Assembly (NCBI GenBank): GCA_902769525.1
Contig: CACXPG010000004.1
Coordinates: 1-64,000 of the forward strand
DNA: 64,000 bases
Source of the DNA: an uncultured Bacteroidia bacterium
GTDB taxonomy: Bacteria; Bacteroidota; Bacteroidia; Bacteroidales; UBA932
Reading direction: 5' to 3'
A program made the position numbers and the translations under genes. Under the pieces are notes generated by a model. It worked only from the letters and a program-made list of their open reading frames with translations, did no database searches and was not told the DNA's origin. Every line of letters starts with the position of its first letter. Position 1 is the stretch's first letter. Of this stretch, positions 40,831 to 50,328 are shown in pieces.

Positions 40831-41916
40831 TTATTCAACTGTGCATTCCAGGATGGTGTGGCCGTAGCCGCCAACATTGTCGTGGATAGCGGCGATCTTG
40901 TAGCCGGCTTTGTTGAGGATGTCTATGAAGTCTTGGCTGTGATACATCTTGGAGTTTCCGTTGGCAATGGCGGTGAAGTAGAGGCTGGTCATTGTAAGAC
41001 AGTAGGTTGCAGTCTCATACTGCTGCCTGTCCCAAAGGTTTTCCATAATGATGAGCCTGCCGTCTTTGTTCAGGCTTTGCTTGGCATTGGAGACGATCTG
41101 GAATATCTGCTCTTCCGAGAAGCAGTCAAGGAACTGGCTCATCCAGATGACATCGAATCCTTTCGGATAGTCAGAGTCTTTGAGGAGGTTTCTCGGGCAG
41201 GTGCTGATCCTGTCGGCGCCAGGTATGCTCTTGATGTTCTCCCTCAGCATATCCAGCTGGCCAGGAAGGTCCATAACGGTAACGTTTACCTTATCGTTAT
41301 AGGCAACACATTTCATTGAGAACTTGCCGGTGTTACCGCCGACATCCATCAGCTTATTGACAGGTTTGGAAAAGACAATCCCCAGAGCCTCGTCAAAGGA
41401 ATGGTCGGAATAGAAATGGTCAAAGGCAAACCAGCTGCTTTTGGCAGGCTCATCCAGATATTTAAGGCCTTCATAAACCGTAGGCCAGTCTCCCAAAGCC
41501 TTCAGCCCGGCAGGTCTGCCCTCTTTCAGAGCCTCCTCCAAGTGAAAGAATCCCAGATAGTTGACATCGTTGACAAAATCCATGTTCACCCTAGTCATCT
41601 TGTCAGTGAGAAGATACCAGCCGGTCTTGGTCAGGAAGAACCTGTCATCCTTGACTATTACCGTTCCGATGGAAAGGGAAGCCTCCACCAGAACCTTTGC
41701 AGCGTATTTAGAGATATTGGTCTTTTCGGCGATCTCTTCCATTGAAAGACCATCAGGATTATCTTTAAGAGCCTGGAATACACCCAGTTTGAGCATCATC
41801 CTGGAAGCCTGGAACGCAATCGGCGCAAAGGCAATTTCCTGAGCCGCACGCTGTGCTTCAAGTATAGATTTTTTGTCTTTTCCGTATTTTTCCTTGAGCG
41901 GAGATTCTAATTTCAT
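40831..41916 (-). CDS. SAM-dependent O-methyltransferase (plant-type/acetylserotonin-like family)
   Basis: This 361-residue protein has an N-terminal winged-helix dimerisation domain (about residues 30-110, with MEEIAEKTNISKYAAKVLVEASL). The Methyltransf_2-type Rossmann domain has the SAM motif LMDVGGNTGKFSM, then VTVMDLPGQLDMLREN, DVIWMSQFLDCFSEEQI and GRLIIMENLWD. Members methylate hydroxyl groups on small aromatic or quinone-like molecules. No biosynthetic partner gene is nearby, so the substrate is unknown. The promoter at 41933 fits a short leader. Confidence 0.9.
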   Translation of the reverse strand: MKLESPLKEKYGKDKKSILEAQRAAQEIAFAPIAFQASRMMLKLGVFQALKDNPDGLSMEEIAEKTNISKYAAKVLVEASLSIGTVIVKDDRFFLTKTGWYLLTDKMTRVNMDFVNDVNYLGFFHLEEALKEGRPAGLKALGDWPTVYEGLKYLDEPAKSSWFAFDHFYSDHSFDEALGIVFSKPVNKLMDVGGNTGKFSMKCVAYNDKVNVTVMDLPGQLDMLRENIKSIPGADRISTCPRNLLKDSDYPKGFDVIWMSQFLDCFSEEQIFQIVSNAKQSLNKDGRLIIMENLWDRQQYETATYCLTMTSLYFTAIANGNSKMYHSQDFIDILNKAGYKIAAIHDNVGGYGHTILECTVE

Positions 41917-41932
41917 CGCGATTATATTTTTT

Positions 41933-41963
41933 CAAATTTACACTGATTTTTTTAACTTTACAA
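41933..41963 (-). promoter_or_regulatory. Promoter of the O-methyltransferase gene
   Basis: On the minus strand a TAAATTTG -7 box (41933-41940) is preceded at 20-nt spacing by TTG (41961-41963), fitting the Bacteroidota pattern. The predicted leader to the ATG at 41916 is about 13 nt. Confidence 0.65.
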
Positions 41964-42024
41964 TGTCTGGAGCATCTTATTTACATATTGAGAACATTCA
42001 GACATAATAGAACACAGCATCATT

Positions 42025-43359
42025 ATGGCCCATTATATCAACAACGTAAGCAGACTTATCCTCTCTTTGCTGCTCCCGGTTATTTCAGTTTCACAGTCTT
42101 TTTCACAAAACACAGACAGCCCTGCATCGCGGCTATGGACTCTCAGGGAGTGCACGGATTACGCTGTAGAGCATAATCATGACATTGAATCCAATCAGCT
42201 GAATGTGGAGAACGCCAAGATAGACGTGCTCACGGCCAAAGCCGCCAGATATCCAGACGTGTCCGCCTCCGTGGGCCAGAGCGTCAGCAACAACTGGTTC
42301 AACAGCGCTTCCTCAAAAAGCCATTATGGAGGAAACTACGGAGTATCGGCCGGAATGACCCTCTATAACGGAGGAAGCATCCGCAGAAACATAGAAAAGA
42401 GCGAGAACAGCCTGAAGATCCAGAATCTGAGCATGGAGAAAAACATACTGGACCTCAAGCTCAGGATAGCTCAGCTTTACATTCAGGTGCTCTACGACAA
42501 GGAGACCATCAAGATGAAGGAAGAGAACGCCGCCGCATCCAAGGCGCTGTGGGACAGAGGCCTGGAATTCCTCAAGGCCGGAAGCATGTCCAAGGCCGAC
42601 GTGGCGAAGCTGGAAAGCCAGAACGCATCCGATCTCTACCAGATAACCAATGCCAGGAGCCAGTATGACAATGACCTTCTGTCTCTGAAAACCGCGATGA
42701 GGATGCAGAGAGACGCCCTGGACATCCTTACTCCGGAAATACCGGAGGAAAGGATTCTCGAGATCCTTCCTTCCAGGGATGAGGTGTTTGCCCGCGCAAT
42801 GGAACTCCGTCCGGAAATAGAGATAGGCAATATCGGCATCCTCAACAGCGAGCTGAACCTCAAGGGAGCAAAGATGGGATATGCCCCAAGGCTCTCGCTC
42901 TCTGCCTCTTCCGGAACCAACAACAGCAGCGGGGGCAACTTCGGCCGCCAGCTAAAGAACAACTGGACCAACTCCCTCGGCCTTAACCTTTCCATCCCTA
43001 TCTACAGCCAGAGGCAGAACAAGAGCGCGGTGGAAAAGGCTCGCAACGACCTTGAGCAATCCAAGCTGGAAGCAGAGGAGGCAGAAGACAACCTCTACAC
43101 AACTATCGAGACCGTTTATCTGAACGCCCGCAATTCCCAGCAGCAGTACATCAGCGCCAAGAAAGCATACGAGAGCGCCCGCCTAAGCTATGAGCTCGCA
43201 GTCGAGCAATTCAATCTTGGCATGAAGAACATCGCCGAGATGGAACAGGAGAGAAGCACCTATATGGCGGCGGAACTGTCTCTTGCACAGGCCAAGTATA
43301 TGGCACTGTACAACCTGCAGGTACTCAAGTTCTACACCGGAATAGAAATCAGCATCTAG
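42025..43359 (+). CDS. TolC-family outer-membrane efflux channel
   Basis: This 444-residue protein has a signal peptide (SLLLPVISVSQSFSQ) and two OEP/TolC repeats rich in long coiled-coil helices. LWTLRECTDYAVEHNHDIE at the start of the mature part and the internal repeat NIAEMEQERSTYMAAELSLAQAKYMAL are family-typical. It forms the outer-membrane exit duct for the MacA-MacB-like components encoded directly downstream (24-nt gap). The four genes from 42025 to 46583 form one operon on the plus strand. Confidence 0.92.
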   Translation: MAHYINNVSRLILSLLLPVISVSQSFSQNTDSPASRLWTLRECTDYAVEHNHDIESNQLNVENAKIDVLTAKAARYPDVSASVGQSVSNNWFNSASSKSHYGGNYGVSAGMTLYNGGSIRRNIEKSENSLKIQNLSMEKNILDLKLRIAQLYIQVLYDKETIKMKEENAAASKALWDRGLEFLKAGSMSKADVAKLESQNASDLYQITNARSQYDNDLLSLKTAMRMQRDALDILTPEIPEERILEILPSRDEVFARAMELRPEIEIGNIGILNSELNLKGAKMGYAPRLSLSASSGTNNSSGGNFGRQLKNNWTNSLGLNLSIPIYSQRQNKSAVEKARNDLEQSKLEAEEAEDNLYTTIETVYLNARNSQQQYISAKKAYESARLSYELAVEQFNLGMKNIAEMEQERSTYMAAELSLAQAKYMALYNLQVLKFYTGIEISI

Positions 43360-43383
43360 GATAATTATATAAGAATCAACGAT

Positions 43384-44586
43384 ATGAAAAAGAAGTACAT
43401 CTGGATTGGAGTAATTGTCATACTGGCCCTTATCGGCCTCTGGCAATACCTTGGCTCCAGAAAGCAAAGTTCCAAGATCGCCTTCAAGACAGCAAGGGTG
43501 GAAACCGGCGTCATTACCAACTATGTCACCGCAACCGGAACAATCGAGCCGGTAGTGAAGGTGGAAGTCGGCACCCAGGTATCCGGCATCGTGAAGAAAC
43601 TCTACGTGGATTACAACAGCGTTGTAAAGAAAGGACAGGTAATCGCCGAGCTGGACAAGACCAACCTGCAGAGCGAGTACCAGAGCCAGCAGAGCAACCT
43701 TGCCAAGGCACAGAGCGACTACAACTACCAGAAATCCAACCACGACAGGATGAAGACACTCCACGACAAGGGCCTTATCGCCGACAACGAGTATGAGGCA
43801 GCCGTGCAGAGTTTCCAGAGTGCAAAAAGCTCGCTTTCGGTAGCCAGCCAGAATCTCCAGAAAGCCAAGACCAACCTCTCATACGCCACAATCACCTCCC
43901 CGATTGACGGAGTGGTGCTCAGCAAGAGCGTGGAGGAAGGCCAGACCGTTGCGGCCAGCTTCTCCACCCCTACCTTGTTCTATATAGCAAACAACCTGAC
44001 ACAGATGAGGGTTATAGCCAGCGTGGACGAGGCCGACATAGGCAGCGTACTTGAAGGGCAGAGAGTTGAATTCGCCGTAGATGCATACGTGGGAGAAACC
44101 TTCAACGGAACAGTCACCCAGGTAAGGCAGAACGCCACAACCACAAACAACGTGGTAACCTACGAGGTCGTGGTGGACGCCCCTAACCCGGACCTGAAAC
44201 TCAAACCTGGCCTGACCGCCAACATCACCATTTATACCAAGGAAAGCGGAGAAGTTCTCACCGTCCAGCCAAAGGCGCTGAAGTTCAGCCCACTGCAGTA
44301 TGACGGGGTTCAGGGCTACAGCATCGACCCTGCATCCAGGGAGATGGCGGAAAAAAGAATGCCTAAGGGCCAGGGCATTCTCTGGACCCTGGACGGCAAG
44401 GTCTTCAAGGCCCGCCAGGTAACCACCGGAATGAGCAGCAAGATAGCCACCGAAGTAATCGGAGTAAGGGAAGGAGATGTCATCGTCCTGGAAGCCAGCA
44501 CGGAAGAACAGGTGAAGAAATCTGCCTCAAGCGAAGGCAACTCCCCGTTCATGCCTAAACGTCCGGGAGCAGGCGGAAGAAGATAA
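43384..44586 (+). CDS. macA: Periplasmic adaptor (membrane fusion) protein, MacA-like
   Basis: This 400-residue protein has an N-terminal membrane anchor (YIWIGVIVILALIGLWQYLG), a biotinyl-lipoyl-like half-motif (VGTQVSGIVKKLYVDYNSVVKKGQVIAEL), a long coiled-coil hairpin (about residues 90-165) and a second lipoyl half (YATITSPIDGVVLSKSVEEGQTVAASF), then beta-barrel and membrane-proximal domains. It links the ABC permease to the TolC-type channel. It is followed by the ATPase gene after 18 nt. The exported substrate (drug, lipopeptide or siderophore) is unknown. Confidence 0.92.
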   Translation: MKKKYIWIGVIVILALIGLWQYLGSRKQSSKIAFKTARVETGVITNYVTATGTIEPVVKVEVGTQVSGIVKKLYVDYNSVVKKGQVIAELDKTNLQSEYQSQQSNLAKAQSDYNYQKSNHDRMKTLHDKGLIADNEYEAAVQSFQSAKSSLSVASQNLQKAKTNLSYATITSPIDGVVLSKSVEEGQTVAASFSTPTLFYIANNLTQMRVIASVDEADIGSVLEGQRVEFAVDAYVGETFNGTVTQVRQNATTTNNVVTYEVVVDAPNPDLKLKPGLTANITIYTKESGEVLTVQPKALKFSPLQYDGVQGYSIDPASREMAEKRMPKGQGILWTLDGKVFKARQVTTGMSSKIATEVIGVREGDVIVLEASTEEQVKKSASSEGNSPFMPKRPGAGGRR

Positions 44587-44604
44587 CAACAATCGCAGAG
44601 CAAG

Positions 44605-45360
44605 ATGAGCCAAGAGAAAAAGGTCGTAATAGACCTCCAGAACATAAGGCGAGACTTCATCGTGGGCGAAGAAACCGTCCGCGCACTCAGGGGCGTGAGT
44701 TTCAAGATCTACGAGGGAGAGTTCGTCACCATAATGGGAAAGTCGGGAAGCGGAAAGTCCACCCTGCTGAACACTCTGGGATGCCTGGACACCCCTACTT
44801 CGGGAGAGTATTACCTGGATGGGGTATCGGTCAGGAAAATGAGCAAGAACGAGAGGGCCATTCTCAGAAACCGCAAGATCGGATTCGTGTTCCAATCGTA
44901 TAATTTGCTTGCAAAGACCACTGCCATCGAGAACGTGGAGCTTCCGCTGATGTACAACACCAAGTACAATTCCAAGCAGAGAAGAGAGGCCGCCATCCAG
45001 GCCCTGCAGATGGTAGGACTGGGCAACCGTCTGGAACACAAGTCAAACCAGATGTCCGGAGGCCAGATGCAGAGAGTGGCAATCGCCAGGGCGCTGGTCA
45101 ACAACCCAGCCGTTATCCTCGCCGACGAGGCCACGGGAAACCTGGACACCAGAACTTCATTCGAGATACTTGTCCTCTTCCAGAAGCTCTGGAAAGACGG
45201 CAAGACCATAATCTTTGTCACCCACAACCCCGACATCGCCCAGTACAGCCAGAGAAACATCTTCCTGGCTGACGGAAAGGTCAAGGACGACACCGTAAAC
45301 AACCACATACTGTCGGCAGAGGAAGGCCTGGCAGCCCTGCCTAAGAACGAGGAGGATTGA
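44605..45360 (+). CDS. macB: ABC transporter ATPase, MacB/LolD type
   Basis: This 251-residue ATPase has a Walker A motif in MGKSGSGKST, a Q-loop in FVFQSYNLL, the signature MSGGQMQRVAIARAL, a Walker B in AVILADEATGNLD and an H-loop in FVTHNPDIA. It powers the permease encoded next. In E. coli MacB the ATPase and permease are one polypeptide, but here they are separate, as in many Bacteroidota. Its stop lies within the ribosome-binding region of the permease gene. Confidence 0.95.
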   Translation: MSQEKKVVIDLQNIRRDFIVGEETVRALRGVSFKIYEGEFVTIMGKSGSGKSTLLNTLGCLDTPTSGEYYLDGVSVRKMSKNERAILRNRKIGFVFQSYNLLAKTTAIENVELPLMYNTKYNSKQRREAAIQALQMVGLGNRLEHKSNQMSGGQMQRVAIARALVNNPAVILADEATGNLDTRTSFEILVLFQKLWKDGKTIIFVTHNPDIAQYSQRNIFLADGKVKDDTVNNHILSAEEGLAALPKNEED

Positions 45361-45362
45361 GA

Positions 45363-46583
45363 ATGAACTGGTCGAATCTATTCAAGATAGCCCTCAAGGC
45401 CATAGCCAACAACAAGTTGCGCACCTTCCTCACGATGCTTGGAATCATCATCGGCGTGGCTTCCGTCATCACGATGCTCGCCATCGGACAAGGCTCCAAG
45501 CAGAGCATCCAGAGCCAGATTTCCAAGATGGGAAGCAATATGATCATGATTATGCCAGGAGCCGAGAGACGTGGCGGAGTGAGAATGGGATCGTCTGACA
45601 TGCAGACACTTAAAATCAGCGACTACAATACCCTGAAGGAAGAATGCACCTACCTGTCCGCAATCAGCCCGAGCGTGTCTTCAGGAGGACAGTTCATCTT
45701 TGGCGGCAACAACTACAGCAGCTCCATCAGCGGCGTCAGCCAGGACTATCTGAAAATCCGCCAGCTGGAAGTTGAGGACGGGGAAATGTTCGACGACACG
45801 GACATAGCCCAGAGCGCCAAGGTCTGCGTAATCGGAAAGACAATCGCGGATAACCTTTTCACCGCAGGAGAGAATCCTGTCGGCCAGATAATCCGTTTCA
45901 AGAATATGCCTTTCACGGTCATAGGAGTCCTCAAGTCAAAGGGTTACAACACTATGGGCCAAGACCAGGACGATGTTGTTCTGGCTCCTTTCACAACGGT
46001 GATGAAGAGAATCCTCTCCGTAAACTACCTGTCCATGATATACGCCTCAGCCATAACTGAAGGACAGACACAGGAAGCCATAAACGAAATCAGCGATATT
46101 CTCCGCACCAACCACAAGCTCCAGGACGGCAAGGCAGACAACTTCAATGTCAGAAGCCAGGAAGAGCTCAGCTCGATGATGACTTCCACCACCACATCGA
46201 TGACCATACTTTTGGCCTGCGTGGCAGGCATATCGCTGATTGTGGGCGGTATTGGCATTATGAACATTATGTACGTGAGTGTAACCGAGAGGACGAAGGA
46301 AATCGGCCTGAGGATGAGTGTGGGGGCCAGAGGCCTAGACATCCTGACACAGTTCCTGATAGAAGCCGTTATGATAAGCATCACCGGTGGCCTTATCGGT
46401 GTGCTGCTGGGCGTCGGGGCCGCATACGGAGTCAAGTTCTTTGCCGGCTGGCCGATAGCCATCCAGCCTATGAGCGTGATACTGAGCTTTGCCGTCTGCT
46501 CCATAACCGGAATCTTCTTCGGCTGGTACCCTGCCAAGAAAGCCGCCAACCTTGACCCTATCGAGGCCATCCGCTACGAGTAG
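45363..46583 (+). CDS. macB: ABC transporter permease, MacB type
   Basis: The ATG at 45363, with an AGGAGG about 10 nt upstream and just after the ATPase stop, is preferred over a TTG at 45357. The 406-residue protein shows the MacB layout: an N-terminal membrane helix (LGIIIGVASVITMLAIGQGS), a large periplasmic MacB_PCD domain, and three C-terminal helices of the FtsX domain (GISLIVGGIGIMNIMYVSV, TKEIGLRMSVGARG). It forms a mechanotransmission-type exporter with the adaptor and TolC-like channel. A tandem hairpin repeat follows 5 nt after the stop. Confidence 0.93.
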   Translation: MNWSNLFKIALKAIANNKLRTFLTMLGIIIGVASVITMLAIGQGSKQSIQSQISKMGSNMIMIMPGAERRGGVRMGSSDMQTLKISDYNTLKEECTYLSAISPSVSSGGQFIFGGNNYSSSISGVSQDYLKIRQLEVEDGEMFDDTDIAQSAKVCVIGKTIADNLFTAGENPVGQIIRFKNMPFTVIGVLKSKGYNTMGQDQDDVVLAPFTTVMKRILSVNYLSMIYASAITEGQTQEAINEISDILRTNHKLQDGKADNFNVRSQEELSSMMTSTTTSMTILLACVAGISLIVGGIGIMNIMYVSVTERTKEIGLRMSVGARGLDILTQFLIEAVMISITGGLIGVLLGVGAAYGVKFFAGWPIAIQPMSVILSFAVCSITGIFFGWYPAKKAANLDPIEAIRYE

Positions 46584-46588
46584 ACTCC

Positions 46589-46686
46589 TGCCCGAAAATG
46601 CTCCTGACCTTCCAAATTCAGCGAGGTTGGGAGCAAAATTGCCCGAAAATGCTCCTGACCTCTCAAATTCAGCGAGGTTGGGAGCA
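46589..46686. repeat. Two tandem 47-bp hairpin-forming repeats (51-bp period)
   Basis: The units at 46589-46635 and 46640-46686 differ at two of 47 positions. Each begins TGCCCGAAAATGCTCC and contains inverted arms GCTCCtgACCT / AGGTtgGGAGC around a 13-base loop, so each can form a hairpin. They lie directly after the ABC permease gene. They could be a dispersed intergenic (REP-like) element or act as an mRNA 3'-end stabiliser. No U-run follows, so a simple intrinsic terminator is unlikely. Confidence 0.85.
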
Positions 46687-46760
46687 TAAAGTTTATCAAT
46701 AAATATGTAACTTCGCTGAAGAAAGGAGATTTCTCAGATCAATTGAAAAAAATTAATCTT

Positions 46761-48353
46761 ATGAAAAATCGCATAAGCTTATCGTTCAAACTATTAACCA
46801 CATTTATCCTGCTGAATATCGTTGCGCATGCTCAACCGGCAGCTAACAAAGGTACCCTGCTTCAAGACTGGCAGACTACTGAAGAATGCACCAGCATAAT
46901 GGTCGGAAGGCTGGCTTCCACAGACGGATCGGTCATCACATCCCATACCTGCGACGGTGTTTCACATACCTGGATCAGCTATGAACCGGCAGCGGACCAC
47001 AAGAAGGGAGAGGTCCAGAAGGTTTACTACGGAACCCGCTGGACCAAGTTCAAGGGAGATACCACAGGCGTAAGATACAGGGGAGAGATTCCTCAGGCAA
47101 AGCACACGTACGCATACCTTAACACCGGCTATCCTTGCCTTAACGAGAAGCAGGTGGCTATCGGGGAAACCACATTCTCCGGCCCTGACACCCTCAAGAA
47201 TCCGGACGGAATGTTCATGATCGAGGAACTTGCCCGTATAGCCCTCCAGAGATGCGACAATGCCCGCGATGCGGTCAAGCTGATGGGACGCCTCGCCGAG
47301 GAATACGGCTACGGAGATGGCGGAGAATGCCTTACGGTGGCAGACAAGAACGAGGTCTGGTGCTTCGAGATCCTGGGAAACGGAAAGCACAGCAAGGGAG
47401 CCGTCTGGGCCGCTCAGAGAGTGCCGGACGACCATATATCCATCTCCTGCAACATCCCTAGGATCGGAAAGATAGACCGCAAGGACAAGAAGAACTTCCT
47501 CTGCTCTGACAACGTGGAGAAAGTGGCCATCGAGCACGGCCTTTGGGACGGACAAGGAGAGTTCAAGTTCTACAAGGCCTACCACGGAACCTACGGAGAC
47601 GGCAAGAACTTCCGTGAAAGAGACTTCTATGTATTCTCGCAACTGGCACCATCGCAGAACTTTACCTACGAGATGGACGAGCTTCCGTTCTCAGTGAAGC
47701 CAGACGAGAAAGTGGATGTGAGAAAGGTTATGGAGCTTTTCCGCTCCACCTTCGAGGGCAGCCGCTTCGATATGACCCAGAACTGGAAGATGGAAGTCAC
47801 CGCCAAAGACGGCACCAAGAGCATAGTCACCAGTCCTGTCGCCAATCCTTGGCTCACGGCAGAAACTAGAAACACTCTCAACACCCTTGCTCCGGGCACC
47901 ATAGAGTTCAGCCGCACACTTGCAGTTTGCTGGTGCTCCTACTCCACTGTAATCCAGCTCAGAAGCTGGCTCCCCGATGCAGTTGGCGGCATCTGCTGGT
48001 ATGCAGTTGACAATCCTGCCCAAAGCCCGAGAATCCCGCTGTTTGCCGGCGGAACATCCCTTCCTGAGGGCTTTAGCTTCTGCGGCCAGAAGCAGTACAA
48101 GGCAGACTGCATCCTCTGGCAGTTCAGAAGGCCTAACCGCCTGGCAACCGTCGCCTGGCAGAAGTCAAGAAAAAGAGTCGAAGAAGAAATCTCCAAAATA
48201 GAGAAACTCTCCTTCGACTCCGTCTCCAAACTAACCAAAAACTCAAGACCTGAAGAGCTCAACGCTCTGACTTCCAACATCTACGAAACCGCCGTCAAGG
48301 CCTGGAACCAGATGGAAACCGACTTCTGGATGGCTTACGGCCGCGGCTTCTAG
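46761..48353 (+). CDS. C69-family dipeptidase (N-terminal nucleophile hydrolase)
   Basis: The ATG at 46761 gives a signal peptide (TFILLNIVAHA). A TTG six codons earlier is less likely. The 530-residue product resembles PepD-like C69 dipeptidases. The probable nucleophile Cys43 lies in TEECTSIMVGRLASTDGS and would become residue 1 after processing. Further family segments include GYGDGGECLTVADKNEVW and WAAQRVPDDHISISCN. Family members cut a range of dipeptides. Its exported location suits a role in peptide use. It overlaps the convergent gene at 48350 by 4 nt. Confidence 0.9.
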   Translation: MKNRISLSFKLLTTFILLNIVAHAQPAANKGTLLQDWQTTEECTSIMVGRLASTDGSVITSHTCDGVSHTWISYEPAADHKKGEVQKVYYGTRWTKFKGDTTGVRYRGEIPQAKHTYAYLNTGYPCLNEKQVAIGETTFSGPDTLKNPDGMFMIEELARIALQRCDNARDAVKLMGRLAEEYGYGDGGECLTVADKNEVWCFEILGNGKHSKGAVWAAQRVPDDHISISCNIPRIGKIDRKDKKNFLCSDNVEKVAIEHGLWDGQGEFKFYKAYHGTYGDGKNFRERDFYVFSQLAPSQNFTYEMDELPFSVKPDEKVDVRKVMELFRSTFEGSRFDMTQNWKMEVTAKDGTKSIVTSPVANPWLTAETRNTLNTLAPGTIEFSRTLAVCWCSYSTVIQLRSWLPDAVGGICWYAVDNPAQSPRIPLFAGGTSLPEGFSFCGQKQYKADCILWQFRRPNRLATVAWQKSRKRVEEEISKIEKLSFDSVSKLTKNSRPEELNALTSNIYETAVKAWNQMETDFWMAYGRGF

Positions 48354-48991
48354 ATCATCAGAAACGGATTTGTCTTACTCTCTTGGGCTATGGTGGACCT
48401 TTCGCCATGGCCAGGATAGATTATGCAAGCCCCGGGCAGTTCTGTCACCAGCCTCTTCAAAGACGCTTTCATCTTTTCCATATCCCCTCCCGGAAAATCC
48501 GTCCGGCCTATGCTTCCGGCAAACAGGGTGTCACCAGTCAGGCACATCCCGTCATCTTCACTGTAAAAGCAGACTCCGCCTTCTGTATGGCCAGGCGTAT
48601 GGATAACCTTCAGCCTTGAATTGCCGAAAGTTATCACATCCCCTTCCACGATATCTACAGTATCCGTAGACGGATCTTCCGCCCGTATTCCGAACGCTAG
48701 ACAAACAGCTTTGGTAAACTTCAGAAGCCCTCTGTCCTTCGGATGAATATAAGTCTTGACATTATACTTGTCCGTGACAAATCTGTTGCCCATCACATGG
48801 TCATAATGCCAGTGAGTGCAAAGCAGCTTGACCGGTTTCAGGCCGTTCTCAGCGATATAACCTGAGACAATCTGCCTCTCCTGCGGGGTGTTGAACCCGG
48901 GATCCACTATCACGCACTCCTTTGTCTCATCTGAAAGCACATAGCAGCATCCCCCACCCTGCCTGCATTCGAATCTTTTTACAGTGATCAT
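48350..48991 (-). CDS. Metallo-beta-lactamase-fold hydrolase (glyoxalase II-like)
   Basis: This 213-residue protein has all metal ligands of the fold: CTHWHYDHVMG (HxHxDH), HTPGHTEGGVCF, LTGDTLFAGSIGRTD and IYPGHGERSTI. It resembles the short GloB-like/YcbL group of thioester hydrolases found widely in Bacteroidota. It lacks a signal peptide, so it is cytoplasmic. The substrate is not defined. It follows the VWA gene region on the same strand, with a 29-nt gap. Confidence 0.9.
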   Translation of the reverse strand: MITVKRFECRQGGGCCYVLSDETKECVIVDPGFNTPQERQIVSGYIAENGLKPVKLLCTHWHYDHVMGNRFVTDKYNVKTYIHPKDRGLLKFTKAVCLAFGIRAEDPSTDTVDIVEGDVITFGNSRLKVIHTPGHTEGGVCFYSEDDGMCLTGDTLFAGSIGRTDFPGGDMEKMKASLKRLVTELPGACIIYPGHGERSTIAQESKTNPFLMI

Positions 48992-49020
48992 AATGATTGT
49001 AAGTTATTTGCCGTTACTGT

Positions 49021-49761
49021 CTATTTGCTGGACTTGCCGGAATCGCTGCTGTTGTCAGAACCTTCCTTCCAGTCCTCGTCATAGTAGTGAGAAGCCGATC
49101 TCTTCAAGAAAGAAAGCTTGTCTTCATATGAATAACACGGACAAGAAGACTCGAACACTTTCTCGTTTTCCATCCAGCGCTCTTTAGCTTTTCTTTCACG
49201 CCTGAAGGCACGCTTGGTGTCTTCCAGGTTCTTTTCAAACTTGATGACATTGGTGATGGAGAGGTCCACGGACACTGAGTCAACATCGTGGTCGGTTCCC
49301 ATATAGGCAAATGACCAGCCCTTGTCCTTGAGGCGGTTGACAAGCTCCTTGATGTCTTTCAGACTGAAGTCTGTAGAGGAGTTCTCATATCCGTCGGTGA
49401 TTACAGTCACCATTACAGACGCATCCTGGTCACCGACCTCTTTTTCAAGCTTTGTCAGATACTTGCCCATCGCATCATACAAAGGAGTGCAGGCGCATGG
49501 GCGATATGTCTCGTGATTGAGGAACTCCACCTTCTCAGGATCTGCATTCCAGGCCACTTCGTCCATACTTGAGGTATCAAACAGGACAAGTGACATCTTC
49601 TGGTCCTTGGTATCAGCATAGTCCTTCGCGAGTTTTCTCACTCCTGAGAGAACATCGTTGAAGCCCTCTATTGCAGCGCTTTCAATTGAACCCATTGAAC
49701 CGCTCTTGTCCATAATCACAAGGTTGTAAACATTCTTCTTGCTGTTGTCTGTCTTTTCCAT
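49021..49761 (-). CDS. von Willebrand factor A-domain protein
   Basis: This 246-residue cytoplasmic protein is a VWA domain with an intact metal-ion-dependent adhesion site. Asp18-x-Ser20-x-Ser22 lies in IMDKSGSMGS, followed by the downstream Thr/Asp positions around PCACTPLYDAM and VTVITDGYENSS. The C-terminal 60 residues are charged, with SDSGKSS at the end. Such stand-alone VWA proteins often work with an AAA ATPase or in tellurite/stress (TerY-like) systems, but no such partner is nearby. The gene upstream on the same strand is the small protein at 49860. Confidence 0.88.
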   Translation of the reverse strand: MEKTDNSKKNVYNLVIMDKSGSMGSIESAAIEGFNDVLSGVRKLAKDYADTKDQKMSLVLFDTSSMDEVAWNADPEKVEFLNHETYRPCACTPLYDAMGKYLTKLEKEVGDQDASVMVTVITDGYENSSTDFSLKDIKELVNRLKDKGWSFAYMGTDHDVDSVSVDLSITNVIKFEKNLEDTKRAFRRERKAKERWMENEKVFESSCPCYSYEDKLSFLKRSASHYYDEDWKEGSDNSSDSGKSSK

Positions 49762-49859
49762 AATTAATCAAGATCTAAAGGTTAATACTGTGTTTGAGTT
49801 ATTTTTTAATGTTGCTTTTAGTTTGCTGTTGGCGTTTGCTGTGTTGTTTTTTGGGAAAC

Positions 49860-50276
49860 TTATGCCGCCGGGGTGTCTGTTTTGTTCGGGATGTACGCGT
49901 TGATCGCCTTAGGATACCTGCCGAGGACGAACAAAGTCACAGGGCATATCCAGGAAGTATCTACCACGATTTCTCTTCCGTCTTTCACTACTTTTGGAAA
50001 AGAACCGTCCTTTAGATAATTATGGTATGACGCTCCATAGCCCTTCTTGAAGCGTTCCATCCTTACATCAGGCTCCTTTCCGTCTATCTTGTTGTCATTG
50101 ACTGTTACATCGATAACAGCCCTGTTCTTGCTGCCCTGGAGATTGGCCGCGTATTGGCAGAGCTTGTCCGCGCCGCAGACCATCATCAGGTTGTGATGGG
50201 CAAAAGGCCAGCTAGGAAGGTCAATGTACCAGCATCCGTCATTTTCCAAATTAAAGGCAAGGTGATAAGTTCTCAT
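49860..50276 (-). CDS. Small conserved-looking cytoplasmic protein, possible DUF6717 relative
   Basis: This 138-residue protein has no signal peptide. The segments CWYIDLPSWPFAHHNLMMVCGADKLCQYAAN, then a charged strand and DTSWICPVTLFVLGRYP, recall a family with WYIDLPxW and a GAD motif (DUF6717), but this is from memory and not certain. A well-formed promoter lies at 50329-50360. The VWA gene follows after 98 nt and may share the transcript. Confidence 0.72.
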   Translation of the reverse strand: MRTYHLAFNLENDGCWYIDLPSWPFAHHNLMMVCGADKLCQYAANLQGSKNRAVIDVTVNDNKIDGKEPDVRMERFKKGYGASYHNYLKDGSFPKVVKDGREIVVDTSWICPVTLFVLGRYPKAINAYIPNKTDTPAA

Positions 50277-50328
50277 AATGTTAAATTTTGTGTTAAAAGT
50301 GAAACAATGTGTTTGTGTTTTTCAGACG

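Noticed and set aside
46589-46686. CRISPR array or intrinsic terminator
   Set aside because: Only two units with almost no spacer are present, and no T-run follows the hairpins.
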